From Curtobacterium flaccumfaciens (GTDB lineage Bacteria > Actinomycetota > Actinomycetes > Actinomycetales > Microbacteriaceae), in NCBI GenBank assembly GCA_029689965.1, contig CP121450.1, forward strand, positions 3,720,001-3,784,000: a stretch of DNA of 64,000 bases. The letters run 5' to 3'. Below the pieces are notes generated by a model that worked only from the letters and a program-made list of their open reading frames with translations, did not search any database and was not told where the DNA came from. Of the stretch, positions 36,381 to 44,986 are shown piece by piece (positions within the stretch are counted from its first letter, which is position 1; the number at the start of each line of letters is the position of its first letter). The translations under genes were made by a program, and so were the position numbers.

Positions 36381-36734
36381 GTGTCAGAACACCTCATCGA
36401 GTACGTCGCCCGTGACCGAACGGGCATCACGGCCGTCGTGACGCCCACGAGCGTCATCGACGTCGACACCGTGATCAAGAACATCCACGCCGGACACGCC
36501 GGGTACTACGTCGCAGCCGACTCGTGGAAGCGGGCGCCCGTGCGGAGCATGACGTTCCTCGGCGGGGCGTACCTGTTCGCGAACTGGGACGGCTCGAAGC
36601 GGAACATGCTGCACGACCTGGCGTTCCGCCCGCCGACCCGCTCGTTCGAGGCGGCGCCCGCGGCACGACCGCGGCCAGGTCTGCCCCGGCTCCTCGCCGC
36701 GCTGTTCGGCCGCCACCGGAGCCCTCGGCACTGA
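36381..36734 (+). CDS. DUF3892-like protein
   Basis: Intact 117-residue protein starting GTG 36381. VSEHLIEYVARDRTGITAVVT, DTVIKNIHAGHAGYYVAADSWKRAPVRSM, GGAYLFANWDGSKRNMLHDLAFRP follow the DUF3892 pattern (ITxV, YYV, YLxTxxD, L-LP). A basic tail (RLLAALFGRHRSPRH) follows. The role is unknown. Confidence 0.65.
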   Translation: MSEHLIEYVARDRTGITAVVTPTSVIDVDTVIKNIHAGHAGYYVAADSWKRAPVRSMTFLGGAYLFANWDGSKRNMLHDLAFRPPTRSFEAAPAARPRPGLPRLLAALFGRHRSPRH

Positions 36735-36781
36735 TCCTCCCGCGCGGGCGCTCGCCGTGCACCGGCTCGCGGACGACGCGG

Positions 36782-36891
36782 TGCGACAATGCGCTCGTCG
36801 GACGACATCCGTCTTGTCGCTCGTTGCGCATGCATTCGTCGGGCGCGCTGCTTGCGACAACGCGGGTGTCGAACGACACCCGTCTTGTCGC
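36782..36891. repeat. Two tandem 39-bp inverted-repeat units, family E
   Basis: TGCGACAATGCGCTCGTCGG plus ACGACATCCGTCTTGTCGC (36782-36820) and TGCGACAACGCGGGTGTCGA plus ACGACACCCGTCTTGTCGC (36853-36891) are near-identical. Each is bounded by GCGACAA and TTGTCGC and each can fold. They follow the DUF3892 gene and precede a family A hairpin. Confidence 0.75.
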
Positions 36892-36930
36892 CTCGTGCGC
36901 ACGCACGCGAACTGGACCGAGCCACCTGAC

Positions 36931-36972
36931 GGACTGGAGGCGCGGGTCGGGCCCGCACCGCGCCTCCAGTCC
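36931..36972. terminator. Hairpin (family A, copy 6)
   Basis: GGACTGGAGGCGCGGGTCGGG pairs with CCCGCACCGCGCCTCCAGTCC with one bulge. Confidence 0.7.
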
Positions 36973-36989
36973 GACGATCGGTACCGTCT

Positions 36990-37334
36990 ACAGCCGCAAC
37001 GCCAGCGAGTTCGCGGTGCGGCCCGCTGCCGTGCCGCACAGCAGCACGGTGTCGCCCCGCGACGACCGCCCGTCGTCGAGGCATCGCGCCAGCGAATCGC
37101 GACCGGGCTCCCCGTGCTGTACTGCGACCCCGACCTCGCCGAGGCGGCCCCGGGCGGCGGCGGCTTCTGCACGGCGACGCACGACGCGGACAGCATCGCG
37201 GACGAGGTCCGGCGGCTGCGGGCGATCCGGACGTGACCACCCGGGCGTCCGAGGTGATGGTCGCCGCCCGACCGTGGATCGAACAGCGCACCGACGCGGT
37301 CGTCGACGTGTACCGATCCGTCGCGGCCCGCTGA
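36990..37334 (+). pseudogene. Possible remnant of a glycosyltransferase C-terminus
   Basis: Across frames one can read VYSRNASEFAV, then TGLPVLYCDPDLAEAAPGGGGFCTA and IADEVRRLRAI, then TTRASEVMVAARPWIEQRTDAVVDVYRSVAAR before TGA 37332-37334. The middle block looks like the nucleotide-sugar-binding end of a GT4-type glycosyltransferase (G-PV---D---AE---GG-GF). No N-terminal domain precedes it, only repeat DNA, so this is either a decayed gene or a fragment. Frames shift at least twice. Confidence 0.35.
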
Positions 37335-37384
37335 CCACGGCCCGCGTGCCAGGATGTCCTGGCAAGCACAACGAGGGGGACGAC

Positions 37385-37483
37385 ATGCTCGCAACGGACG
37401 TGGCCGCCAAGCGGTTCCGGCCGGAGGTCGACGTCATCCTCGATGAGATCGTCGTCGCGCTCCGCCCGCACGCGACCCGCTGA
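37385..37483 (+). CDS. Possible 32-residue small protein
   Basis: MLATDVAAKRFRPEVDVILD plus EIVVALRPHATR ends at TGA 37481-37483, two bases before the next ATG. GAGGGGGACGAC lies before its ATG, a good ribosome site. It may be a real small protein co-translated with the lipoprotein, or the relic of a longer gene. No family is recognised. Confidence 0.4.
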   Translation: MLATDVAAKRFRPEVDVILDEIVVALRPHATR

Positions 37484-37485
37484 CC

Positions 37486-37943
37486 ATGCGCGGTCTCGCG
37501 ACGCTCGTCCTCGCCTGCGTGGCCCTGTCATTGACCGGGTGCGCAGACTCCGGGCCGGATGCTGCGCGGAGCACCGACCGCGCGCCGATGACCGCGGAGT
37601 CCGCCAACACCGAGCAACTGGGCCTGATCGAGGCGCTGCAGGGCGGCCGCGCCCGCGACCTGGGGAACACCGACGTCAACCGCTTCCGGACCTGTGGTGC
37701 CGCCTCCGGCACGGGCGGGGTGCAGATCACGCGTGAGGTCCGTGGCGCCGGTGTCGCCGACGGGCCCGTTGCGGCCGAGGCGATCCGCGACGTCACGGAA
37801 CGCGGCTTCGACGCCGAGATCCGCCGAAGGACCGCTTCGCCGCGTTCAATACGGACCGCGGTGCCTCGATCATCCAGGTGTACAGCGCCTGCTATCCCTT
37901 CGACCTGGATTCGAACACGCCGACCGTGTCGGCGCACGAGTGA
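37486..37943 (+). CDS. Lipoprotein, paralogue 1 of the cassette, frameshift/deletion
   Basis: About 152 residues. Signal MRGLATLVLACVALSLTGC (lipobox LTGC), then MTAESANTEQLGLIEAL, TDVNRFRTCGAASGTGGVQITREVRGAGV, RGFDAEIR and, in another frame, RFAAFNTDRGASIIQVYSACYPFDLDSNTPTV. It is clearly homologous to the lipoprotein at 40397-40951, but lacks about eight residues between EIR and RFAAF and the frame changes there (near 37828). That may be a true small deletion or an assembly error. No known family. Confidence 0.7.
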
Positions 37944-38298
37944 GTTCTCCACAAGCGGGGCCCTCGGCTCACGGCGGCGGTGCGGCGCTCCTGATGGCGC
38001 TCCTGGCGAGCAGGCGGGGCCGACGGTCGCGGGCGCGCTGGTGCGAAAATGTCACTGTGCCGCCGGATGTTCGCGACGATATGTCGCGATACCGGTGTTG
38101 ACAGGCCTTGCGCGACCGAGCTCCTGCGTTGCCCTCGGGATCCGCCGACGGCGGATCGCAAGGAACAGCAGCGGAGCGGATGCTCGGGCGGGCCGCGGGC
38201 CGATCGTGGAACTCTGTATACGAGCGCGCGATCTCCACAAGCTCCTCGACGAGGCAGGGGTTCTGTGTAGTATTTCGGCAAGATATCGAGGGGGCGAC
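37944..38298 (+). promoter_or_regulatory. Gene-free control region of the WXG/DUF1023 cassette
   Basis: This 355-base stretch has no supported gene and lower GC than its surroundings. It holds a perfect inverted repeat TCGCGAC-GATAT-GTCGCGA (38071-38089), an isolated TTGACA (about 38098) and an AT-rich TGTAGTATTTCGGCAAGATA (38266-38285) with TAGTAT as a possible -10 box about 26 bases before the ATG at 38299. Part of it may be the decayed end of the preceding gene. Confidence 0.45.
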
Positions 38299-38640
38299 AT
38301 GGTGGGGTGGCGTGTTGACGTCGGCGCAGTCCGGGAAACGGTCACGACGCAGGCGACGCTGGCGACGGAGATCGCCGAGTCGGGCGCTTCGTTGACGAGC
38401 GCGATGTCTGCCGCGCTCGGGGTGCTCACGCACTGCGGAGAAGCACGGGTCGCGATGGCGACGTTCATCAGTCGTCACGATGCGTCCGTCGGCAGGATCG
38501 AGGCACACATTGGCGCTGTCCTCGACGCGACGGGGGCGGCGGCGGCGGCGTTCGTCGTCGGCGACGAAGAGATGGCTTCGAACGCCTACCGCGCCGCGGC
38601 TGACCCGATCCCGTCGAGTGTCCAGGGAGATCGCGGGTGA
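38299..38640 (+). CDS. WXG100-like helical protein (DUF6507-like)
   Basis: Intact 113-residue helical protein, MVGWRVDVGAVRETVTTQAT to PSSVQGDRG, with two long helices (ETVTTQATLATEIAESGASLTSAMSAAL and ISRHDASVGRIEAHIGAVLDATGAAAAAF) separated by a short turn. The length and two-helix layout, with the N-terminal GW, resemble WXG100/ESX-type small secreted partners; I recall DUF6507 proteins with this look but cannot confirm. GAGGGGGCGAC precedes the ATG. GTGA overlap couples it to the hydrolase gene. Confidence 0.6.
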   Translation: MVGWRVDVGAVRETVTTQATLATEIAESGASLTSAMSAALGVLTHCGEARVAMATFISRHDASVGRIEAHIGAVLDATGAAAAAFVVGDEEMASNAYRAAADPIPSSVQGDRG

Positions 38641-40407
38641 GCGGCGGGCTGCCCGGAGCCGTCAGCGCGGCCGACGTCCCGAAATCGACGCCGATGCGAG
38701 CCGGATCAACTCCGCTGCATCGAGTATCCGATCAAGCGCGCGGATGGTGAGTCGGGTTGCAGACCAGATCGCGTGGAACTGGTCGTCGACGCTCCCGTCG
38801 GTCCTCGTTTCCTCTGGCGCGGTCGAGGGCCTCTACGCAGCGATGACACCGCCAGCAGCAGCAGCCACCGCGCTCGACGACGACACGGACGGCGCTGCAC
38901 GAGCATTGTCGGACTTCGCTGACTCGGTCCAGACGCTACAGCGACGGCGCGATCGCATCCTCGAGGACGTTGCGGCCTTCCGATCTGACGCCTTGTCCGC
39001 GCTCAACTCGACAGATGACGACGCGCCGAGTGCGTGGAACGACGACCATCACCTGGCCGGGCGGAACAGCGCGCTCTCAGAACGGATCGACGCACTCCGT
39101 CGCGACTGGCGCAGTGCACGTCAGGACTGCGCCGATGCGCTCGGGAAGCAGCGGAACACCGATTCCAAGGACGGGCTCTTCGTCGGCAGAGTGCCGCTGA
39201 CGCCGGCGCAGTACGGATACGACTTCGCGAGAGCCGGGACGGTGTTCGATCGCCGCGTCTCCGATCGGCAGATCGACCTGCTGAAGCGACTCTCCGCGAT
39301 GTCGCGCCCGGAACTCGAGCGCTGGCGAGCGGACCACCCTGCGCAGTATCTGGGCTTCATCGACCTTCCGCCGACCCCGAAGGCCGTCGACGCGTGGTGG
39401 CGGACGCTCGGCGATGATCCGCATGCGCTGAGCGCCGCGCAGACGACTCTCGCAACGGGGCTCCCCGTGCTCGTGGGGAACCTACAGGGCGTGTTCTACT
39501 CGGCGCGGGACCTGGCGAACCGGACGTACGTCCAGGAGTACCGGCCCTCGGGCAGTGACACCGATCTCGACAAGACGATCGAGAAGATCAAGAAGCAGAT
39601 TGACCTCGCCGACGGAACAGGAACGACGCTACAGGTCACCACGCTCGACCCTCGGGGTGTGCCCGAGCTGCGCTCACGGCCGGAGACCTCGACACCGCAG
39701 ACGACGTCACGTACCTCGTCCCTGGCATCAAGACATGGACTGCCGGGGACGACGCCGTTCCACAGTGGGTAAACTCTGCGTCCTCGCTGCGCGACCTCCA
39801 AGACATCAAGGACCTGCACCACACGCACGCCGTCGTCGCTTGGATCGGGTACGACGCTCCGTCGGTTGTCACCGAACCCCAGCGTGCACAGGCGGACAAG
39901 GGCGGCGCGTACCTTGCTGGGGAACTCGAAGGCTTCGGAGCCACCCGAGGCAGCACCCCGACCCTGAACCTCGTCGGACACTCCTACGGAACGACGGTCT
40001 CTTCAGTGGCGCTCCAGCGCGCGAGCGTCGACCGCTTCGTGACCCTCGCCTCGGCCGGCCTCGTGGTCGACGATCGATCAGAGCTCGACGTCCCGAAGGG
40101 GCAGATGTACTCGGCCGAAGCGCGCGGGGACTTCATCGCGGACATCGGACGCTCGTGGGCGAGTGGTTCCCAACACCGGACCAAACCGACCGCCAGCTTC
40201 GGCACAGACCTGTTCGACGTTGGTCCCGATGGTGACCTCGCTGGCAGCCACAGCCACGACTCAAACCCAGGTACGCTCCGAGACGATGGATCGTGGGACA
40301 GTGCGGGAGACGGCTACTTGTCGCCTGGAAGCCATTCCTTGGACAGTGTGGCGCTCATCACGACCGGCCGCGGTGACGAGATCGAACGGACAGACTATGA
40401 CGGGTAG
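38637..40407 (+). CDS. Large DUF1023-type alpha/beta-hydrolase with helical N-terminal half, two frameshifts
   Basis: About 590 residues. It starts GTG 38637, switches frame near 38680 (one G short), and residues 20-330 are helical, like WXG/LXG N-domains (ALSDFADSVQTLQRRRDRILEDVAAF, LSERIDALRRDWRSARQDCADAL). After a break near 39670 the C-terminal 240 residues are a DUF1023 hydrolase: TYLVPGIKTWTAG, HAVVAWIGYDAPS, TLNLVGHSYGTTVSSVAL (nucleophile Ser) and GSHSLDSVALI (candidate His). No signal peptide is present, as expected for ESX/type VII-type export. Lower GC than neighbours. Confidence 0.75.
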
Positions 40408-40951
40408 AACGGGTAGGCGCTCCGCCGTCGTCGCGACGCTCACGTTCGCTGTCATGGCGTGTCTCTTGACCGGATGCGCGGCGAACAACTCACCGAACAC
40501 CACCGATCGACCGACGCCGGGGAGGACGAACATGTCGCAGAGTACTGAGGGCGAGTCGATGACAGCCGAATCCGCCAACGTTGAACAGCTTGATCTGATC
40601 TCGGCGCTCGAGTCTGCGGTGCCGGGATCTTGGGGCGAGGCGGTCGTGAACCGATTCCGGACTTGCGTCACGGCCTCCGGCGAAAGCGGAGTGCAGATTA
40701 CCCGCGAGGTCCGCGGTGGCGGCGTCTCTGATCCGGTTGCGGCGGCGAAGGCGTTCCACTCAGTATTGGTTGAGCGTGGCTTCGAAGCCGAGATCCGCGG
40801 TGGCACGGAAGTTGTCGGAATCGGCGACACCAATCGGTACGCGGCCTTCAACTCAGACCAATCCGCGTCCCTCATCCAGGCGTACAGCGCGTGCTATCCC
40901 TTCGATCTCGACTCCGGCAAGCCGACCGTCCCACCGTCGCCAGGTCGTTGA
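40397..40951 (+). CDS. Lipoprotein, paralogue 2 of the cassette
   Basis: Intact 184-residue lipoprotein. TLTFAVMACLLTGC gives the lipobox LTGC. The body repeats the features of the 37486 lipoprotein: MTAESANVEQLDLISAL, NRFRTCVTASGESGVQITREVRGGGV, VERGFEAEIRGG, YAAFNSDQSASLIQAYSACYPFDLDSGKPTV. It overlaps the hydrolase gene by 11 bases, so the two are co-expressed. Tight coupling and a duplicated copy across the hydrolase suggest an immunity or chaperone-like role (inference). Confidence 0.8.
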   Translation: MTGRTGRRSAVVATLTFAVMACLLTGCAANNSPNTTDRPTPGRTNMSQSTEGESMTAESANVEQLDLISALESAVPGSWGEAVVNRFRTCVTASGESGVQITREVRGGGVSDPVAAAKAFHSVLVERGFEAEIRGGTEVVGIGDTNRYAAFNSDQSASLIQAYSACYPFDLDSGKPTVPPSPGR

Positions 40952-40982
40952 GGGCAACCAGCGGGCCGGCGGAGGCCACCTC

Positions 40983-41275
40983 GTGAGCGCCCAGATCGGG
41001 GCAGATCACCTCGCCCGCGAACAGGAGCGGCTCGAACGTCCGCGTGGTTGGTGGATCGCCGGCCCCGGACTCGGTGCTGTCGTGCTCGGCATCGTCGGCC
41101 TGTAGTCAGCGGCGCCGCGATCGAGCGCATCTGGCTCTTCGTGGTGATCTCCCTCGCCCAGATCGGGCTGCTGATCTGGACGGCGACGGCACTCCACGCG
41201 GTGCGCGGCCGACGACCACTCGCACGTACGGCCGGCATCATCGGCATCGTCGTGGCTGCACTCTCCATCCTGTAA
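40983..41275 (+). CDS. Small membrane protein, one frameshift
   Basis: About 97 residues. From GTG 40983: MSAQIGADHLAREQERLERP, then three helices GWWIAGPGLGAVVLGIVGL/VVSG, ERIWLFVVISLAQIGLLIWTATALHAV and ARTAGIIGIVVAALSIL. The apparent TAG at 41103 disappears if one G is restored (GLVVSG). Unknown family; last gene of the cassette strand run. Confidence 0.55.
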
Positions 41276-41351
41276 GGGCTGGGCCTCGTGGTGGAGATGG
41301 CCCTCCTCAGCACCGCTGTCTGAAACTGCGACGACCGCTCCGCCGTGCAGT

Positions 41352-41405
41352 GGGCGGGAGGTCCTGCTCACGTTCCGCGCGTGGCGGACGTGAGCAGGGC
41401 CTCCC
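41352..41405. terminator. Hairpin between convergent genes (family A variant, copy 7)
   Basis: CGGGAGGTCCTGCTCACGT pairs with ACGTGAGCAGGGCCTCCCG around a GC-rich loop. It lies between the small membrane protein (ends 41275) and the Gfo/Idh/MocA gene (ends 41420). Confidence 0.7.
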
Positions 41406-41419
41406 GTCTGGTGCCGTCG

Positions 41420-42576
41420 TCAGACCGCGGCCGTCTCACCTTCCAGGGTCGCGGCCAGCGGGTCGAAGCCCTCGGGCAGCGACGCGATCGGCGCCACCGT
41501 CGACTCGACCTGGACGAACGAGCGCCGCTCGATGGACTCCTCCACCGCGACCATCGTGTCGAGGACGTGGTACCCGACCTCGCCGGTCGCGATGTGCGAG
41601 CCACTGCCACGGATCGCCCGCGCCATGTCGAGCACGCCGAGCCCGCGGCCGACGGTGGGTTCCTCGTCGAGCAGCACGTCGAAGTCCTGCGAGAACGGGA
41701 ACGTCGCATCGGCGGTGATCGGTCGGGCGATCCGGATCGGGTGGCCACCGCCGAACGTGTTCGGATCGGGCAGGACGATGGTGCCCTCGGTGCCGTTCAC
41801 CTCGAACACGCCGTGTCGGAAGAGCGGGGTGTCGAACGACAGCAGGGACTGCGCGTTGCCGCCCCGTTCGAAGGACGTCAGCACCGAGACGTGCGTCGGG
41901 ACCTCGACCGGGAACGACTCCCCGCGTGCGGCCCCACGACGAGCGAGCGGGTCTCGCGCGACCTGGACCCCGTCGCGACCACGGACTCGATCGGACCGAG
42001 GAGGTGCACGAGCGCGGTGAAGTAGTACGGGCCGATGTCGAACAGCGGACCGGCCCCCTTGGCGTAGAGGAACGACGCGTTCGGGTGGAACACGTCCGGC
42101 CCCTGCCACTGCATGCTCGTGACGGCGGTCAGCGGGGTGCCGATCGCACCGGACTCGATCGCGCGCTTGGCGCTCTGCCAGCCCGGGCCGAGCACGGTGT
42201 CGGGCGCGATGCCGAGCTTCAGCCCGAGGGAGTCGGCGAGCGCGACGAGCTCTCGGGCGGATGCCCGGTCGACGCCGATCGGCTTCTCCGACCAGACGTG
42301 CTTGCCGGCGCGCAGCGCCGCCGCGGAGACCTCGACGTGGGTGGCTGGCAGCGTCAGGTTGACCACGATCTCGACGTCGGGGTCCGCGAGCACCGAGGCG
42401 CCGTCACCCGAGGCCGCGACGCCCCACTTCGAGGCCGATGCAGCGGCGCGCTCGGTGTCGATGTCACCGATGCGGACGACCTCGACGTCGGGGAACGTGG
42501 TGAGGTTCGCCAGGTACTGCTCACTGATCATCCCGGCGCCGATGATGCCGACGCCGACCCTGCCCGTGCGCGTCAT
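41420..42576 (-). CDS. Gfo/Idh/MocA family oxidoreductase, one frameshift
   Basis: About 385 residues. RVGVGIIGAGMISEQYLANL is the Rossmann NAD(P)-binding turn; GKHVWSEKPIGVD carries the EKP motif with the catalytic Lys; AGPLFDIGPYYFTALVHLLGPIE is the DIG-H motif of the substrate pocket. The C-terminal part lies in another frame (FPVEVPTHVSVLTSFERGG onwards, break near 41935). It should oxidise a sugar or inositol derivative. Start ATG 42576 overlaps the isomerase stop (ATGA). Confidence 0.88.
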
Positions 42577-43395
42577 GCGGACACCGCCGATCCGGCCGGA
42601 ACGAGCTGCGCGGCGAGCCATTCGTAGGACTGGGCGACGCCGTCGAAGACGTCGCCCTCGAAGTGGTCGAACTCGATGACGGCGTACTCGAGTGCGGTCG
42701 CGGCGGCGAGCGCCGACGCGAGTCGGACGTCGCCCTGTCCGGCCGGGGTCTGGTCCTGCGGGATCTGCGCGGTCGAGATGTCGCCCGTCATCGGTCCGTC
42801 CTTGACGTGCACGGCGACGACGCGGTCACCGAGCTTCCTGGATGAACGACACGAGATCGATGCCGGCGGCGGACGCCCAGTAGAGGTCGAGCTCGAGGAC
42901 GACGCGCGGGTCGAGCAGGTCGGCGAGGACCTGGAGCGCGGGCTTGCCGTCGATCTGCGGCCGGAGCTCGTGGTCGTGGTTGTGGTACCCGATGCGCAGG
43001 CCGTGCTGCGCGGCTTCGTCGGCCGCTTCGTTGAGGCGTGCGGCGACACGCTCGACGGCGTCGCGGGTGGTCCACTCGTCCGCCCCGACGAACGGGTCGA
43101 TGACGATCTCGAGGCCGAGTTCCTTCGCGGCGGCGAACGTCTCTGCGTGCGAGGGAGCGGTCATGGTGGTGCCGTCGGGCAGCGGGATCTCCCGCTGGAC
43201 GAGGAAGGCGTGCCCCGTCCTGGCGCGGATGCCGTGCGCGTCGAACGCCTGCTTGAGCTGCGCTGCTCGGTCGACGAACGCGAAGGCCTCGACGGTGTCG
43301 AACCCGATCTCGGCGAGGCGGCGGACGCCGCCGTCGAGATCCGGTTCGAGCGCGGCGTTCACCGTGTAAAGCTGCAGGGAGATGGCGGGTGCCAT
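42573..43395 (-). CDS. Sugar phosphate isomerase/epimerase (xylose-isomerase-like TIM barrel), one frameshift
   Basis: About 273 residues: MAPAISLQLYTVNAALEPDLDGGVRRLAEIGFDTVE, GLRIGYHNHDHELRP (metal-site His), RVVLELDLYWASAAGID (Glu/Asp), and, after a break near 42838, KLGDRVVAVHVKDG (His), LEYAVIEFDHFEGD. These are the metal ligands of the IolE/xylose-isomerase-like fold. Working with the adjacent oxidoreductase it probably handles an inositol or keto-sugar intermediate. Confidence 0.87.
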
Positions 43396-43430
43396 GGTTG
43401 GTCCTTTCGTCGTGCGTTGTGCGCTGACCG

Positions 43431-43475
43431 CCTGGAGGCGCGACTCGCGTTCGTGAGACGGGTCGCGCCTCCGGG
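43431..43475. terminator. Hairpin within the sugar gene group (family A, copy 8)
   Basis: CCTGGAGGCGCGACTCGCG pairs with GTCGCGCCTCCGGG. It lies between the transporter gene end (43497) and the isomerase start (43395), both on the minus strand, so it should reduce read-through from transporter to isomerase. Confidence 0.6.
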
Positions 43476-43496
43476 CCGTCGGCTTGCGCTGCTGCG

Positions 43497-44827
43497 CTAC
43501 CGGACCGACTTGATGGGGAAGATCACGAGTGCCCCGAGCAGCACCGAGATGCCGGCGCCCCAGAGCATGAGGGTGTAGTTCTGCCCGGTGCCGCCCACGC
43601 CGAGCAGCCAGAGGCCGACGGCCGGGCGAGCGACTGCGGCAGCGCGTTCGCGATGTTGATGACGCCGAGGTCCTTGCCGGGACGGTCGGCGTTGGGCAGG
43701 ACGTCGACCACGAGGGCGGTGTCGATGGCGGTGTAGACGCCGTAGGCGAGGCCCATGATGACCTCGGCGACGTAGAAGGTCCCGACGGAGTCGGCGTGCG
43801 CGAGGATGACCAAGCCGACGGCGGTGAGCGCCGTCGAGGCCCAGACGAACACCTTCCGACGTGCGATGCGGTCCGACACCCACCCCGAGACGGCCGCGGC
43901 GGCCATGAGCGCGATCGTGTAGAGGAGCACACCGAACGCGACGGCGGAGACGGCGGCACCCTGCTCGAGGCCGAGGTGCTTCTGCATGTAGAGCAGGCGG
44001 TACGTCGTGAACATGAACGTGCCGAAGGTGATGAGGAAGCGGCCCCACCAGGCGAACCCGAAGTCCGGGTTCTTGATCGGGTTCGTCCAGAACGACGAGA
44101 CGAGGTTCAGCCAGGTGAACCGCTTGAGCGCGTACGTGGGCAGCTCGTCCTTCGCGACGAAGCAGTACACGAGGATGAGGACGACGGCCAGCACGCCCGG
44201 GGCGATGAACAGCAGCGGGATGTTGCCGACCAGGTACACGGCGAGGTACGTTCCGGCGAGGATCGCGACGTTCTGCGCGAGGGCGATGACACTCGACGCC
44301 TTGCCGCGCTGGAGCTCGGGGACGTTGTCCGCGAACGATGCGGTGAGGGCCGCGAAGACCGCGTTGGCCGACACCTGCGCGACGAGCCAGCCGATGGTCA
44401 GCTGGAGCTGGTCGGTCGCGAAGGCGAGCCAGACGAGCGAGGCCGCGAAGACGACGAGGCCACCGACCATCCAGGGGCGCCGTCGCCCCCAGCGGGTGCG
44501 GGTGCGGTCCGACATGGCGCCGGCGAGCGGGTTCGCGAGGAGCGCGCCGAACGCTCCGATCGGCAGGACGGAGCCGACGACGGCCTCGGGGTGCGCCGGG
44601 TTGATCTCGGCAGCCTTGAGCGACATGCTCACCATGACCGGCGTGAGCAGCGCCGCGAAGAGTCCGAACTGGGCGAGGCTGAGCCCCCAGAGGTAGCCGC
44701 CGGAGACCTTCTGTGTGGCGACGGGCTGCGTGATGCCCTCGGCCGCGAGCGCTGCCGCTGCAGCGGTGCTCTCCGGCGACGCGGTGGACGCGATGCCGTG
44801 TTCTTCGTTCGACGTCGGTGTCGACAT
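43497..44827 (-). CDS. GPH-family MFS sugar transporter, one frameshift
   Basis: About 443 residues, twelve helices, of the glycoside-pentoside-hexuronide group. GYLWGLSLAQFGLFAAL opens helix 1; LAGAMSDRTRTRWGRRRPWM is the diagnostic loop 2-3; VSGWVSDRIARRKVF the loop 8-9 equivalent; VLPNADRPGKDLGVINIANALPQS is conserved. The end is in another frame (AVGLWLLGVGGTGQNYTLMLWGAG), break near 43620. ATG 44827 is set by GAGGAGGAGTC. It presumably imports the substrate of the downstream oxidoreductase and isomerase. Confidence 0.9.
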
Positions 44828-44871
44828 GACTCCTCCTCGAGCCATCGGGGGCTTCGATGCCCACTGAATAC

Positions 44872-44906
44872 CTAGTGCTGGTAGGTGAACGGGACTGTAG
44901 CACTAG
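44872..44906. promoter_or_regulatory. Operator between the GPH transporter and the divergent TetR gene
   Basis: CTAGTGCT (44872-44879) and AGCACTAG (44899-44906) form a perfect inverted repeat with a 19-base spacer in the only AT-rich part of the divergent intergenic region, with TACC/GGTAGG half-repeats around the left arm. This is the expected place for binding by the TetR protein encoded next to it. Confidence 0.6.
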
Positions 44907-44986
44907 AAACCTCCGGTCGGAAGTTTTTGCTTCGAGACGTTGCGCGCTCTCTCGGGGGCCCCATGGCCGGCGGTAGGTTTGGGCCC

